A stretch of DNA of 64,000 nt, from positions 186,001 to 250,000 of the forward strand of contig NZ_JAGYVZ010000004.1 of assembly GCF_018380615.1 (NCBI RefSeq), in the 5' to 3' direction. Origin of the DNA: Flavobacterium psychroterrae (GTDB lineage: Bacteria; Bacteroidota; Bacteroidia; Flavobacteriales; Flavobacteriaceae). The notes beneath the pieces are model-generated. The model did no database searches. It saw nothing but the letters and a program-made list of their open reading frames with translations, and was not told the origin of the DNA. Made by a program: the position numbers and the translations under genes. The number at the start of each line of letters is the position of its first letter. Position 1 is the first letter of the stretch. Positions 51,801 through 61,230 of the stretch are shown in pieces.

Positions 51801-53000
51801 ATGTCAATAACATTAACTCCATTTACGAAACAACAATTGTTGCCACAAGAAGAAAAACTTGAAGTTGGCCGATTCAAAAGAGAACTTTTTATAGGAATTC
51901 CTAAAGAAACAAGTTACCAGGAACGTCGTATTTGCCTGACTCCAGATGCTGTAAATTCATTGACTTATGAAGGTCACAGAGTTATGATCGAGTCCGGAGC
52001 CGGAGAAAGTTCCAGTTATTCTGACAAAGAATACTCAGATGCAGGAGCTGAAGTTACAAAAGACACCAAAAAAGTTTTTGGATGTCCGATGCTGCTAAAA
52101 GTAGAACCTCCTACTATTGCTGAAATCAAAATGATCAATCCTGAAACGATTATTATTTCGGCAATTCAGTTAAAAACTAAAAAGAAAGAATATTTCGAGG
52201 CTTTAGCACAAAAAAAAATTACCGCACTTGCTTTTGAATATATTAAGGACGAAGACGGATCTTATCCTGCTGTAAAATCATTAAGTGAAATTGCCGGAAC
52301 AGCTTCTATACTTATTGCTGCCGAATTAATGATTACGGATGAATTTGGGAAAGGACTTTTATTTGGAAACATTACTGGCGTTCCTCCTACCGAAGTTGTT
52401 ATTTTAGGCGCTGGAACCGTGGGTGAATTTGCTGCTAAAACCGCCATTGGTTTAGGTGCAAATGTGAAAGTTTTTGACAACTCGATTACCAAATTACGAC
52501 GTTTACAGAATAATTTAAACCAAAGAATATTTACTTCAACAGTTCAGCAAAAAGCGTTACTAAAAGCTTTAAGACGTTGCGATGTTGCTATTGGTGCGAT
52601 GCGCGGCAAAGAACGTTGTCCTATTATAGTGACAGAAACTATGGTGGAACACATGAAAAAAGGCGCTGTAATTGTTGATGTTAGTATTGATACTGGAGGA
52701 TGTTTTGAAACATCAGAAGTTACAACGCACGAAAAACCAACTTTTATAAAAAGTAACGTTTTACACTATTGTGTTCCAAATATTCCGTCAAGATATTCTA
52801 AAACTGCCTCATTATCAATTAGTAACATTCTCACTCCATACTTACTTCAAATTGCTGAAGATGGTGGATTAGAAAGTGCTATAAGATGTAATAAAGGTTT
52901 AAAAAACGGAATTTACTTATACCACGGAATCCTAACAAACAAAGCTATTGGCGAATGGTTCGATTTACCGGATAACGACATTAATTTACTTTTATTTTAA
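51801..53000 (+). CDS. ald: Alanine dehydrogenase
   Basis: NAD-dependent enzyme converting pyruvate and ammonia to alanine and back. 399 residues, with the N-terminal domain GIPKETSYQERRICLTPDAV, the substrate-binding region LFGNITGVPPTEVVILGAGT (including the nucleotide loop GAGTVGEFAAKTAIGLGA), and HYCVPNIPSRYSKTASLSIS at the C-terminal side. The extended N-terminal tail of 30 residues is usual in Bacteroidota. It is related to PntA-type transhydrogenase but has the Ald layout. Confidence 0.9.
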   Translation: MSITLTPFTKQQLLPQEEKLEVGRFKRELFIGIPKETSYQERRICLTPDAVNSLTYEGHRVMIESGAGESSSYSDKEYSDAGAEVTKDTKKVFGCPMLLKVEPPTIAEIKMINPETIIISAIQLKTKKKEYFEALAQKKITALAFEYIKDEDGSYPAVKSLSEIAGTASILIAAELMITDEFGKGLLFGNITGVPPTEVVILGAGTVGEFAAKTAIGLGANVKVFDNSITKLRRLQNNLNQRIFTSTVQQKALLKALRRCDVAIGAMRGKERCPIIVTETMVEHMKKGAVIVDVSIDTGGCFETSEVTTHEKPTFIKSNVLHYCVPNIPSRYSKTASLSISNILTPYLLQIAEDGGLESAIRCNKGLKNGIYLYHGILTNKAIGEWFDLPDNDINLLLF

Positions 53001-53013
53001 GAGAACTTTAATG

Positions 53014-53021
53014 TACCTTTG
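53014..53021 (+). promoter_or_regulatory. Candidate -7 box of the DUF4258-like gene
   Basis: TACCTTTG matches TAnnTTTG and ends 16 bases before the ATG at 53037. It overlaps an upstream in-frame TTG at 53019, which argues for the ATG. Confidence 0.45.
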
Positions 53022-53036
53022 CAAAAAAATTACTTC

Positions 53037-53417
53037 ATGAAGTTCGTACACCGTTTTGCCTATTATTTGATTGGTTTAGTTATGGGATGCTTTTTTGTAG
53101 CCCTTGTTTTTAGTGGAAAAGATACTCGTTGCAATTATTTCCCGAATGCCAGAGTATTAAATAGTTTACGCACAAAACCTTTTCAATATTCTGAAAAAGC
53201 AATTAAGACTTTAAATGAAAAATGGGTAGATACATCTGACGTTAGAAAAACATTAACTTTTGGAGATGTTGATTTTGACCAAAGTAATATTCCATTCCAA
53301 AAAGGAAAACTATACATAATCGAAGGAAAAACAGCTAATAATCAAGAAATTATTCTTAGAGTAATCAACTACGAAAATAAAGCTATTTTAGACGATATTG
53401 TAAAAAAAGATAAATAA
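53037..53417 (+). CDS. DUF4258-like membrane-anchored protein
   Basis: A 126-residue protein with one N-terminal membrane helix (FAYYLIGLVMGCFFVALVF, about 6-24) and a small soluble domain. The stretches RCNYFPNARVLNSLRTKPF and KGKLYIIEGKTANNQEIIL resemble proteins annotated DUF4258 in Flavobacterium; the function is unknown. It follows alanine dehydrogenase by 36 bases but seems to have its own promoter. Confidence 0.6.
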   Translation: MKFVHRFAYYLIGLVMGCFFVALVFSGKDTRCNYFPNARVLNSLRTKPFQYSEKAIKTLNEKWVDTSDVRKTLTFGDVDFDQSNIPFQKGKLYIIEGKTANNQEIILRVINYENKAILDDIVKKDK

Positions 53418-53420
53418 AAA

Positions 53421-53450
53421 AAATCCAGTTAATATATATTAACTGGATTT
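53421..53450. terminator. Bidirectional terminator
   Basis: A perfect 30-bp palindrome aaatccagttaatat / atattaactggattt with A and T runs. It serves the DUF4258-like gene (plus) and the CotH-like gene (minus), whose stop codons are 4 bases away on each side. Confidence 0.85.
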
Positions 53451-53454
53451 TTTT

Positions 53455-55161
53455 TTATTGTTTTATGATACTCTTTACGTCAATTTTATTTTCTGAATCT
53501 ATTGTTTTAAGATAGTAAATTCCGTTACTCAAATCCTTGATTGAAAACTGATATTGATTACTTTCAAATGAATTCTTTAATATTAATTTCCCCATACTGT
53601 CATATAGAAATATTGTGTGATTTCCAGTATCCAATAAACTAATATTTATAAAATCTGATGTTGGATTAGGATATACAGTAGTTTTAGATACTCTATCAAA
53701 TGTTGCTACATCCAAAGTATTACATTTTTCGGAAAACTTTAAATCTAAAAAAGCCAATCTATTCGTTAACCATGTAGAGATATAATCTAATTCACTTTCA
53801 TTAGCGCTATATTCCGGCCATGCAATATTTTCTCTTTCATAAACACCGTTTTGCTTTAGTAAGTTATAATTACCAGAAAGCATATTCATTAAATTAGAAT
53901 GTGTAATTATAGAATTTCTTAACTCATTCCATCTCAAATTTAATTTTTCACGAAAACCATCCGCAGAACAATCATTAAGAAGACGATTATACATTCCATT
54001 AGATAATAAATCATCTGTAATATTTTCACGTTGACCATTCCAGATTGTTCCAAAAGTTCCATCTAAATCCCATGGCACATAAAAATAAGGCTCATTTGCA
54101 GCATATTTTGCTATGTATAAATTTTTACCAGTATTATCTAACGCTCTAAGTAAATTTAAAAATACAAAATAATCTACAGCATTATTAATCTCAAATTTAC
54201 CTTTATAAGTATCAATAAAATTACTTTGTGAATCATTAATTACAAAATCGGTTAAATCATATAGATTTTTCCAATCTGTTACTTCGCTTGGATATTTGTA
54301 TTCAAAACCACCCCATAATAAATTATCATTACTATAAGAAGATAAAAAACTAAATGTTGTACTTCCTCCCCAACTATCACCTTTATATAATTCACCTCTA
54401 ATATTGCCATTATGCTTTTTTAATTTTAATAATTTTCTATTTACTTTTTCACCTACACAGTATATACCTCTATATTCACCATTTAGAAATAATTCTGCGT
54501 ATTTCATCTCAACTCCGCTAACTGTTTGAGGCTCAGAATTGATGTAGTATGGTTTGTGGATCAATTTCCACAAATCATTATTAGTTTTACTATGAAACCT
54601 CAGAGATTCATTATACATTGCCTGTAGATTCCATCCATCGTCAGAGTGCATTCCCAATAAGCTTACATCTTGTGTTTCATTACCTTGTTCATCTTTCCAA
54701 AATTTAATTTCGAATGGTTTTTTAGGTAAAAATTGTGAAGAAGCTCCTCTATATTGTATACCAATATTAGAAACTATAGAATTTTGATTACTTTCGATTA
54801 ATTTAAAACGACCTAATATATTAGGTTCATCAACAATTACATTATCTGTAGAAATAGTAATAAGAGGCAATTCTGTAAAATAAAGTAAAAATTTAGTCCC
54901 ATTTACTGAATTTATTACTTTGTATGGAATACCAATTTTTATTATACTTACTGGAGTTTCAAAATTGTAATCAACATCAAAGGTTAAAGAAGTTTTTTCA
55001 CCTACCCAAGTCGTATTAATATAAGTAACATCTAAATTTGATACAATTAATCCCTTATTAATATCAATATTAAATTGATTTGAAGGAATGGTAATAATTT
55101 CGCTTGCATAGGAAAAATAAAAAAAGTTAAGAAAGAAGAATAGAAGTAATTTTTGTGGCAT
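53455..55161 (-). CDS. Secreted CotH-like protein with T9SS sorting domain
   Basis: A 568-residue exported protein. A signal peptide MPQKLLLFFFLNFFYFSYA is followed by a beta-rich domain, then a CotH kinase-like domain (YRGASSQFLPKKPFEIKFW, AELFLNGEYRGIYCVGEKVN, FYVPWDLDGTFG), and a C-terminal type A sorting domain from about residue 498 (VYPNPTSDFINISL and LSNGIYYLKT). CotH-like proteins can phosphorylate protein serines; the target is unknown. The tail directs secretion by the type IX system, consistent with porX in this genome. More AT-rich than its neighbours. Confidence 0.87.
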   Translation of the reverse strand: MPQKLLLFFFLNFFYFSYASEIITIPSNQFNIDINKGLIVSNLDVTYINTTWVGEKTSLTFDVDYNFETPVSIIKIGIPYKVINSVNGTKFLLYFTELPLITISTDNVIVDEPNILGRFKLIESNQNSIVSNIGIQYRGASSQFLPKKPFEIKFWKDEQGNETQDVSLLGMHSDDGWNLQAMYNESLRFHSKTNNDLWKLIHKPYYINSEPQTVSGVEMKYAELFLNGEYRGIYCVGEKVNRKLLKLKKHNGNIRGELYKGDSWGGSTTFSFLSSYSNDNLLWGGFEYKYPSEVTDWKNLYDLTDFVINDSQSNFIDTYKGKFEINNAVDYFVFLNLLRALDNTGKNLYIAKYAANEPYFYVPWDLDGTFGTIWNGQRENITDDLLSNGMYNRLLNDCSADGFREKLNLRWNELRNSIITHSNLMNMLSGNYNLLKQNGVYERENIAWPEYSANESELDYISTWLTNRLAFLDLKFSEKCNTLDVATFDRVSKTTVYPNPTSDFINISLLDTGNHTIFLYDSMGKLILKNSFESNQYQFSIKDLSNGIYYLKTIDSENKIDVKSIIKQ

Positions 55162-55263
55162 TTATTTAAAATTTAAAAAATGCAAAAATAGGATAAATAC
55201 TAAGAAAATAAATTAATTAATTTGATAATCTTTATATTCGTCATATATCTATATATCAATACA

Positions 55264-55929
55264 TTACCATTCAATTTCTTTCGTCCCTTTCGATTTCAGA
55301 AAAGCATTTGTTTGGCTAAAATGTTTATTCCCAAACCAAAACCCTCTATTTGCACTTAAAGGAGAAGGATGTCCGGATTTTAAAATATAGTGTTTTGAAG
55401 CGTCAATCAATGCAGCTTTCTTTTGGGCAAAACCTCCCCATAATAAAAAAACAACATTTTCACTTTCAGCAGAAATTTGCTTAATAACAGCATCTGTAAA
55501 TTTTTCCCAGCCTTTTCCCTGATGACTTCCGGCTTCGGATTGTCTAACTGTTAATGTAGCATTTAGTAGAAAAACGCCCTGATCTGCCCAACGTTCTAAA
55601 TTACCGGTTTTAGGAATTGGCTTATTTAAATCGGTTTCAATTTCTTTGAAAATATTTTGAAGTGATGGAGGAAATGGTATTCCGTCATTTACAGAAAAAC
55701 ACAATCCATTTGCCTGATTTGGTCCATGATAAGGATCCTGACCAATGATTACCACTTTTACCTGATCAAAATGACAATGATCAAAAGCAGAGAAAATCTG
55801 AGTTCCTTTTGGATAACAAACCTTAGTGGTATATTCAGATTTTACAAATTCAATTAATTCGTTGAAATAGGGTTTTTCAAATTCCTCATTCAAAACTGGT
55901 TTCCACGAATCATGCATTTTAACGTCCAT
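55264..55929 (-). CDS. ung: Uracil-DNA glycosylase
   Basis: Removes uracil from DNA. 221 residues, with the water-activating motif GQDPYHGPNQANGLCFSV (catalytic D65), FLLNATLTVR, FLLWGGFAQKK and the DNA-binding loop SGHPSPLSANRGFWF. All family-1 UDG motifs are intact. It diverges from mutS2, which starts 130 bases away. Confidence 0.96.
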   Translation of the reverse strand: MDVKMHDSWKPVLNEEFEKPYFNELIEFVKSEYTTKVCYPKGTQIFSAFDHCHFDQVKVVIIGQDPYHGPNQANGLCFSVNDGIPFPPSLQNIFKEIETDLNKPIPKTGNLERWADQGVFLLNATLTVRQSEAGSHQGKGWEKFTDAVIKQISAESENVVFLLWGGFAQKKAALIDASKHYILKSGHPSPLSANRGFWFGNKHFSQTNAFLKSKGTKEIEW

Positions 55930-56028
55930 ACTTTTTTAATGCTAATTTCCGAAATATTTTATTTAAATCATATTTACCAATCATAAATTTAGATAGAAAC
56001 TTTGTAGAATTGAATACTAATGTTTTCG

Positions 56029-56036
56029 TACTTTTG
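56029..56036 (+). promoter_or_regulatory. Candidate -7 box of mutS2
   Basis: TACTTTTG matches TAnnTTTG, 23 bases before the ATG at 56059. A TTG lies 16 bases further upstream, slightly short of normal spacing. Confidence 0.45.
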
Positions 56037-56058
56037 TGTACTTTGTTAAAGAAAATAA

Positions 56059-58224
56059 ATGATATCTATTACCGAAAAAACATTACAAGATTTACAATTC
56101 CCAACAGTTCTCGAAACCATTTCGGCAGGCTGTAACACAGATATAGGAAAAGAAAAAGCTTTAAATATAACTCCTTTCAGAGATAAAGAGACTTTGATGC
56201 AGGCTTTGATGCAAACATCAGAATATGTTTCGTCTTTTGAAAACAATAACGCCATTCCCAATCACGGGTTTGATGCGATCACGCACGAAATCAAATTTCT
56301 GGCAATCGAAGATAGTTTCCTTGAAGTGGGCAGTTTTAGAAAAATTGCCACACTTTCATCAACGGCTAATGTATTGCTAACTTTCCTCAAAAAGTTTGAT
56401 GATTATTATCCAAATCTAAATGCGAGAGCTTCCAGAGTTGAATATACTAAAGACATTGTTTCTTTAATTGATGCCATTGTTGACAAATACGGTGAAATTA
56501 AAGACAACGCCTCGCCTGCTTTATTGAGCATTCGCCAGAATATGAATATTGTTCGTGGCAAAGTTAATCAAAGTTTTGGCGTTGCGCTTACTCAATACAA
56601 TAGTCTTGGATATCTTGATGACATTAAAGAAAGCTTTGTTCAAAACCGCAGAGTTTTAGCTGTTCTGGCAATGTATCGTCGTAAAGTAAAAGGATCAATT
56701 TTAGGAAGTTCTAAAACCGGAAGCATTGCTTACATTGAACCCGAAACTACTTTACAATATTCAAGAGAACTAGCGAATCTGGAATACGAAGAGAAAGAAG
56801 AAATTACTAGAATTTTAAAGCAATTATCAAATCAGATTCGTCCATTTTTACCAATATTAATTGAGTATCAGGAATTTTTAAGTGATATTGATGTTGTCTC
56901 AGGAAAAGCAAAATATGCGAATAGAATCAACGGAATCCTGCCAACAATTACCGAAGCAAGAAGATTGTTTTTTAGAGAAGCTTATCATCCAATTTTGTAT
57001 TTGAATAACAAACAAAAAAACGAGATTACACATCCACAAACTATTGAATTAAAACAAGATAACCGAATCATTGTTATTTCCGGTCCAAATGCCGGAGGAA
57101 AAACAATTTCGCTTAAAACAGTTGGTTTATTGCAATTGATGTTACAATCCGGAATGTTGATTCCTGTTCATGAGCGAAGTGAAACATTTTTATTCGACAG
57201 GATTTTAACAGATATTGGAGATAATCAATCTATTGAAAATCATTTAAGTACTTATAGTTACCGATTAAAAAACATGAATTATTTCTTAAAAAAATGCAAC
57301 AAGAAAACCATGTTTTTAATTGATGAATTTGGTACAGGTTCTGATCCTGAATTGGGTGGCGCTTTGGCGGAGATTTTCTTAGAGGAATTCTACCATCGCG
57401 AAGCTTTCGGAATTATTACAACACATTATTCTAATTTGAAAATTCTGGCGAACGAATTGCCTTTTGCCACAAATGCGAATATGATGTTTGATGAGAAATC
57501 ATTGGAACCAATGTATAAACTGGCTCTGGGTCAGGCAGGAAGTTCGTTTACTTTTGAAGTTGCATTGAAAAACGGAATTCCGTTTGGATTAATCAATCGT
57601 GCCAAAAAGAAAATTGAAGTGGGCAAAGTTCGTTTTGATAAAACCATTGCAACACTTCAGAAAGAACGTTCCAAACTTGAAAAAACTTCTATCAATTTAA
57701 AAGAAGAAGAAACCCGGGCACGTGAAGAAGGGAAAAAGATGGAAAACATCAATGTAAAAATCAAACAAAAACTGGAAAGCTATCAGGAATTATATGACAG
57801 TAACCAAAAGACGATTTACATTGGTCAAAAAATTGAAGACATTTCTGAAAAATATTTCAACAATAAAAACAAAAAGGAACTTATTGGAGAATTTTTGAAA
57901 ATCATAGAAATCGAAAATTCAAAACGCAAAAAAGCAACTCCCAAAGAAGCGAAAGCGATTATAGAAAAGAAAAAAGAAGTTATAGCTGAAGTTTCAGTGC
58001 AAGTTGAAGAAATAAGAAAAGAGAAAAAAGAAAAGAAACTCAAACCTGTTATCGAAAAACCAAAGGCAATATTAAAAGTTGGTGACAGAGTAAGAATGTT
58101 AGAAGGAAGATCTGTTGGAAGTATCGATTCGATAGAAAAAAATAAGGCAACTGTAAATTATGGAATCTTTACTTCAAAAGTAAGTTTAGATGAATTGGAA
58201 TTGGTTGAAGCTGCTAAAAAATAG
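56059..58224 (+). CDS. mutS2: MutS2-family ATPase lacking the Smr domain
   Basis: A 721-residue MutS-family protein. The clamp and lever helices (1-300) are followed by the ATPase domain with Walker A ISGPNAGGKTISLKT, the N-loop region GDNQSIENHLSTYS, Walker B LIDEFGTGSDPELGGA and the TTHYSNLK signature. A coiled coil (about 520-665) leads to a KOW-like end KVGDRVRMLEGRSVGSIDSI. Typical MutS2 ends in an Smr nuclease domain; here the protein stops before it. MutS2 acts in ribosome rescue or recombination control rather than classical mismatch repair. Confidence 0.88.
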   Translation: MISITEKTLQDLQFPTVLETISAGCNTDIGKEKALNITPFRDKETLMQALMQTSEYVSSFENNNAIPNHGFDAITHEIKFLAIEDSFLEVGSFRKIATLSSTANVLLTFLKKFDDYYPNLNARASRVEYTKDIVSLIDAIVDKYGEIKDNASPALLSIRQNMNIVRGKVNQSFGVALTQYNSLGYLDDIKESFVQNRRVLAVLAMYRRKVKGSILGSSKTGSIAYIEPETTLQYSRELANLEYEEKEEITRILKQLSNQIRPFLPILIEYQEFLSDIDVVSGKAKYANRINGILPTITEARRLFFREAYHPILYLNNKQKNEITHPQTIELKQDNRIIVISGPNAGGKTISLKTVGLLQLMLQSGMLIPVHERSETFLFDRILTDIGDNQSIENHLSTYSYRLKNMNYFLKKCNKKTMFLIDEFGTGSDPELGGALAEIFLEEFYHREAFGIITTHYSNLKILANELPFATNANMMFDEKSLEPMYKLALGQAGSSFTFEVALKNGIPFGLINRAKKKIEVGKVRFDKTIATLQKERSKLEKTSINLKEEETRAREEGKKMENINVKIKQKLESYQELYDSNQKTIYIGQKIEDISEKYFNNKNKKELIGEFLKIIEIENSKRKKATPKEAKAIIEKKKEVIAEVSVQVEEIRKEKKEKKLKPVIEKPKAILKVGDRVRMLEGRSVGSIDSIEKNKATVNYGIFTSKVSLDELELVEAAKK

Positions 58225-58521
58225 TTTTTCAGTTTTGGTCGCAGTTTTCAGTATCTAAAAAATGTAAAAACTGAATAGAAATTAAAATAAAGCGATTTAA
58301 ACAAAGATCTTGAAAAAGATAATTGCCAAGATGGGGAATTTCTAAAAATGGCTTAAAAATAAATTATGAAAGCTGTTTTTGATTTATAAAATTTATTAAT
58401 TTTTTATTTTTGATAGATAAAAATAATAATTGAAATAAACATACTTCGCAAAGCTTTGTAAAAGTTTTAAACTTTTACAAAGCTAAAAAACTTGAAACCT
58501 GAAATTTGAAATTTTTCTCAA
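58225..58521. repeat. Repeat-rich gap mutS2 to DCC gene
   Basis: A ttttcag word (58229-58251), AT-rich DNA, and a palindrome agctttgtaaaagtt / aacttttacaaagct (58452-58484), then the direct words ttgaaacctgaaatttgaaa. No gene is seen. Confidence 0.55.
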
Positions 58522-58935
58522 ATGCAAGATCTTCCAAAAAACAAAAAAATAATCCTCTTCGACGGTGTTTGCAATTTATGCAACGGCGCAGTTCAGTTTA
58601 TTATTAAACATGATAAAAAAGATATTTTTCGTTTTGTAGCTTTGCAATCAGAATTAGGAATTGAAATTTGTAATTATATTGGAGTTGATAAAACTAAAAT
58701 AGATAGCATTATTTTATATAATCCCGGAGTTGCTTATTATTATAAATCATCGGCAGTTCTTGAAATTGGAGCAGATTTGGGAGGAATTTATAATCTTGCT
58801 TTAGTTTTTAAATTTTTTCCGGAAAAGTTTCGAAATTACATTTATGATTATATTGCTAAAAACCGTTACAAATGGTATGGCAAAAAAGAAAGCTGTATGA
58901 TTCCTACTCCTGAATTGAAGGCAAAGTTTTTGTAA
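58522..58935 (+). CDS. DCC-family (DUF393) thiol-disulfide oxidoreductase-like protein
   Basis: A 137-residue protein starting KIILFDGVCNLCNGAVQFI, the DxxCxxC signature of DUF393. The following region FRFVALQSELG and the C-terminal helices are as in the family. A redox role is inferred from the CxxC pair; the partner is unknown. Single gene with repeats on both sides. Confidence 0.87.
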   Translation: MQDLPKNKKIILFDGVCNLCNGAVQFIIKHDKKDIFRFVALQSELGIEICNYIGVDKTKIDSIILYNPGVAYYYKSSAVLEIGADLGGIYNLALVFKFFPEKFRNYIYDYIAKNRYKWYGKKESCMIPTPELKAKFL

Positions 58936-59020
58936 TTGTTGTTCTGAAAATAGCCCACTGATTTTACGGGTTAAACGGATTTACGCAGATATTTTATTTT
59001 AATTTTTTCATTCGCAATAT

Positions 59021-59122
59021 TGTCATTTCGAGGAACGAGAAATCAAGCACGAAACTCCGTATAAAAAGTCACCAATCTTTGTCGAGCTACTTGTGAAGAT
59101 TTCTCGTTCCTCGAAATGACAA
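59021..59122. repeat. Imperfect inverted-repeat element of about 100 bp, copy 2
   Basis: The arms tgtcatttcgaggaacgaga and tctcgttcctcgaaatgaca pair perfectly over 20 bases. The core aatcaagcacgaaactccg and caccaatctttgtcgagct matches copy 1 at 4589-4686. Confidence 0.75.
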
Positions 59123-59216
59123 AAATGACGTTGATAATAACAACAAAAAAAATCCCAAATTCAAATCTTTCACAATTTGGAATATGGGATTTTAAAAATT
59201 GAAATTTATTAGAAAT

Positions 59217-60908
59217 TTATCTAATTAACTTTCTGTATTTCAAACGTTTTGGAGTTAAATCACCACCTAAACGTTTCTTTTTATTTTCTTCGTATTCAGA
59301 GAAACCTCCTTCGAAATAGTATACTTCAGAATCTCCTTCAAATGCAAGAATGTGCGTACAGATTCTGTCTAAGAACCATCTGTCGTGCGAAATAATTACA
59401 GCACAACCTGCAAAATTTTCTAACCCTTCTTCAAGTGCACGAAGTGTATTTACATCTAAATCATTCGTTGGCTCATCCAGCAAAAGTACGTTTCCTTCTT
59501 CTTTCAATGTCATTGCTAAGTGCAAACGGTTACGTTCCCCACCAGACAACATGGAAACTTTTTTATTTTGCTCGCCTCCACCAAAGTTGAAACGTGATAA
59601 ATAAGCTCTTGAATTAACTTGCTTTCCGCCCATCATAACAAGTTCCTGACCATCGGCAAAATTTTCCCAGATAGATTTATTTGGATCAATGTTAGAGTGA
59701 GACTGATCTACATAAGCGATTTTTACCGTTTCACCAACAGAAAATTCTCCACTATCTGTTTTTTCTTCTCCCATAATCATTTTGAAAATGGTAGATTTAC
59801 CCGCACCATTTGGTCCGATAATTCCAACAATTCCAGCTTGTGGTAAAGTAAAATTCAAATTATCATATAATAATTTATCTCCAAAAGCTTTGGCAACATT
59901 TTTTGCTTCAATAACATTTGTACCTAAACGTGGACCATTTGGAATGTAGATTTCCAAGTTTTCGTCCAATTGTTTTTGGTCTTCATTCAATAATTTATCG
60001 TAATTCTGTAAACGCGCTTTTTGTTTCGTCTGACGACCTTTGGCTCCTTGACGAACCCAGTCCAACTCGCGTTCTAAAGTTTTTCTACGTTTAGAGGCTA
60101 CTTTTTCTTCTTGTGCCATACGGGTTGATTTTTGGTCTAACCAAGAAGAATAATTTCCTTTCCACGGAATACCTTCTCCTCTATCTAACTCTAAAATCCA
60201 ACCAGCTACATTATCAAGGAAATATCTATCGTGCGTTACTGCAATTACAGTTCCTGCATATTGTGCTAAGTGTTGCTCTAACCATAGAACAGACTCAGCA
60301 TCAAGGTGGTTGGTAGGCTCATCCAGAAGCAATACGTCAGGTTGTTGCAATAACAAACGACATAAAGCTACACGACGGCGCTCACCTCCTGAAAGGTTTT
60401 TAATTGGCGTATCACCTTCCGGAGTACGCAACGCATCCATTGCAATTTCTAATTTTGTATCGATTTCCCAAGCGCCAAGAGCATCAATTTTGTCTTGTAA
60501 AGCTGCCTGACGATCCATCAATTTATCCATTTTATCCTGATCTTCGTAATTTTCAGGAAGACCAAATAAGTCATTTATTTGATTGTATTCTTCTAAAACT
60601 GCCATAGTTTCAGCAGCTCCTTCACGAACAATTTCGATTACAGTTTTAGAATCATCAAGAATTGGTTCTTGTTCTAAATAACCTACCGTATATCCAGGTT
60701 GAAAAACAACATCTCCCTGATAATTTTTATCAACTCCTGCAATAATTTTTAATAAAGAAGATTTTCCGGAACCGTTAAGTCCAAGAATACCAATTTTAGC
60801 ACCATAAAAGAAGCTCAAGTAAATATTTTTAAGTACTGGCTTGTCTGCTCCCGGATAGGTTTTGCTCAATTTCTGCATTGAGAAAATTACTTTCTTATCG
60901 TCTGACAT
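59217..60908 (-). CDS. ettA: Energy-dependent translational throttle protein (ABC-F)
   Basis: A 563-residue ABC-F ATPase with two nucleotide-binding domains in one chain: Walker A GLNGSGKSS and GPNGAGKST, signatures LSGGERRRVALC and LSGGERNRLHLAM, and Walker B LLLDEPTNHLD and LLLDEPTNDLD. The linker has WKGNYSSWLDQK and the RELDWVRQGAKGRQTKQKAR segment typical of EttA. It binds ribosomes and senses the ATP/ADP ratio. Downstream lies the 100-bp repeat element. Confidence 0.92.
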   Translation of the reverse strand: MSDDKKVIFSMQKLSKTYPGADKPVLKNIYLSFFYGAKIGILGLNGSGKSSLLKIIAGVDKNYQGDVVFQPGYTVGYLEQEPILDDSKTVIEIVREGAAETMAVLEEYNQINDLFGLPENYEDQDKMDKLMDRQAALQDKIDALGAWEIDTKLEIAMDALRTPEGDTPIKNLSGGERRRVALCRLLLQQPDVLLLDEPTNHLDAESVLWLEQHLAQYAGTVIAVTHDRYFLDNVAGWILELDRGEGIPWKGNYSSWLDQKSTRMAQEEKVASKRRKTLERELDWVRQGAKGRQTKQKARLQNYDKLLNEDQKQLDENLEIYIPNGPRLGTNVIEAKNVAKAFGDKLLYDNLNFTLPQAGIVGIIGPNGAGKSTIFKMIMGEEKTDSGEFSVGETVKIAYVDQSHSNIDPNKSIWENFADGQELVMMGGKQVNSRAYLSRFNFGGGEQNKKVSMLSGGERNRLHLAMTLKEEGNVLLLDEPTNDLDVNTLRALEEGLENFAGCAVIISHDRWFLDRICTHILAFEGDSEVYYFEGGFSEYEENKKKRLGGDLTPKRLKYRKLIR

Positions 60909-60980
60909 TTTTTATATTTTATATTTATTATTCTTATTTTTTTATTGAAATTGAGTTTGATATTGAATTTTGATATTTCT

Positions 60981-61157
60981 TTAAACTCTTCCTTTCAAAG
61001 CATTAAAAACCCAGGCATTAGCAAAAAAACCAACCCCTACTGCTACAAATCCCCAGCCTGAAACATCTCTGTATCTAAAAGCGCCAAGACCTATAAGTAA
61101 CAATCCCATAAGTACCATTATAAAAGTTGCCCATCCTAAAACGGTATTTTTATTCAT
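60981..61157 (-). CDS. Small CAL67264-type membrane protein
   Basis: A 58-residue protein with two membrane helices (VLGWATFIMVLMGLLLIGLG and GWGFVAVGVGFFANAWVF) around a short loop, ending in NALKGRV. It resembles the CAL67264 family of Flavobacteriaceae, of unknown function. The ATG at 61157 is used; another ATG lies two codons upstream. It lies between holA and ettA on the same strand. Confidence 0.65.
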   Translation of the reverse strand: MNKNTVLGWATFIMVLMGLLLIGLGAFRYRDVSGWGFVAVGVGFFANAWVFNALKGRV

Positions 61158-61230
61158 TCCCATAATTGTGCAATTATTATTTTTAAGTAGTAATTTTTTT
61201 AGAGATGCAAATATCGTGAATTTTCACGGC

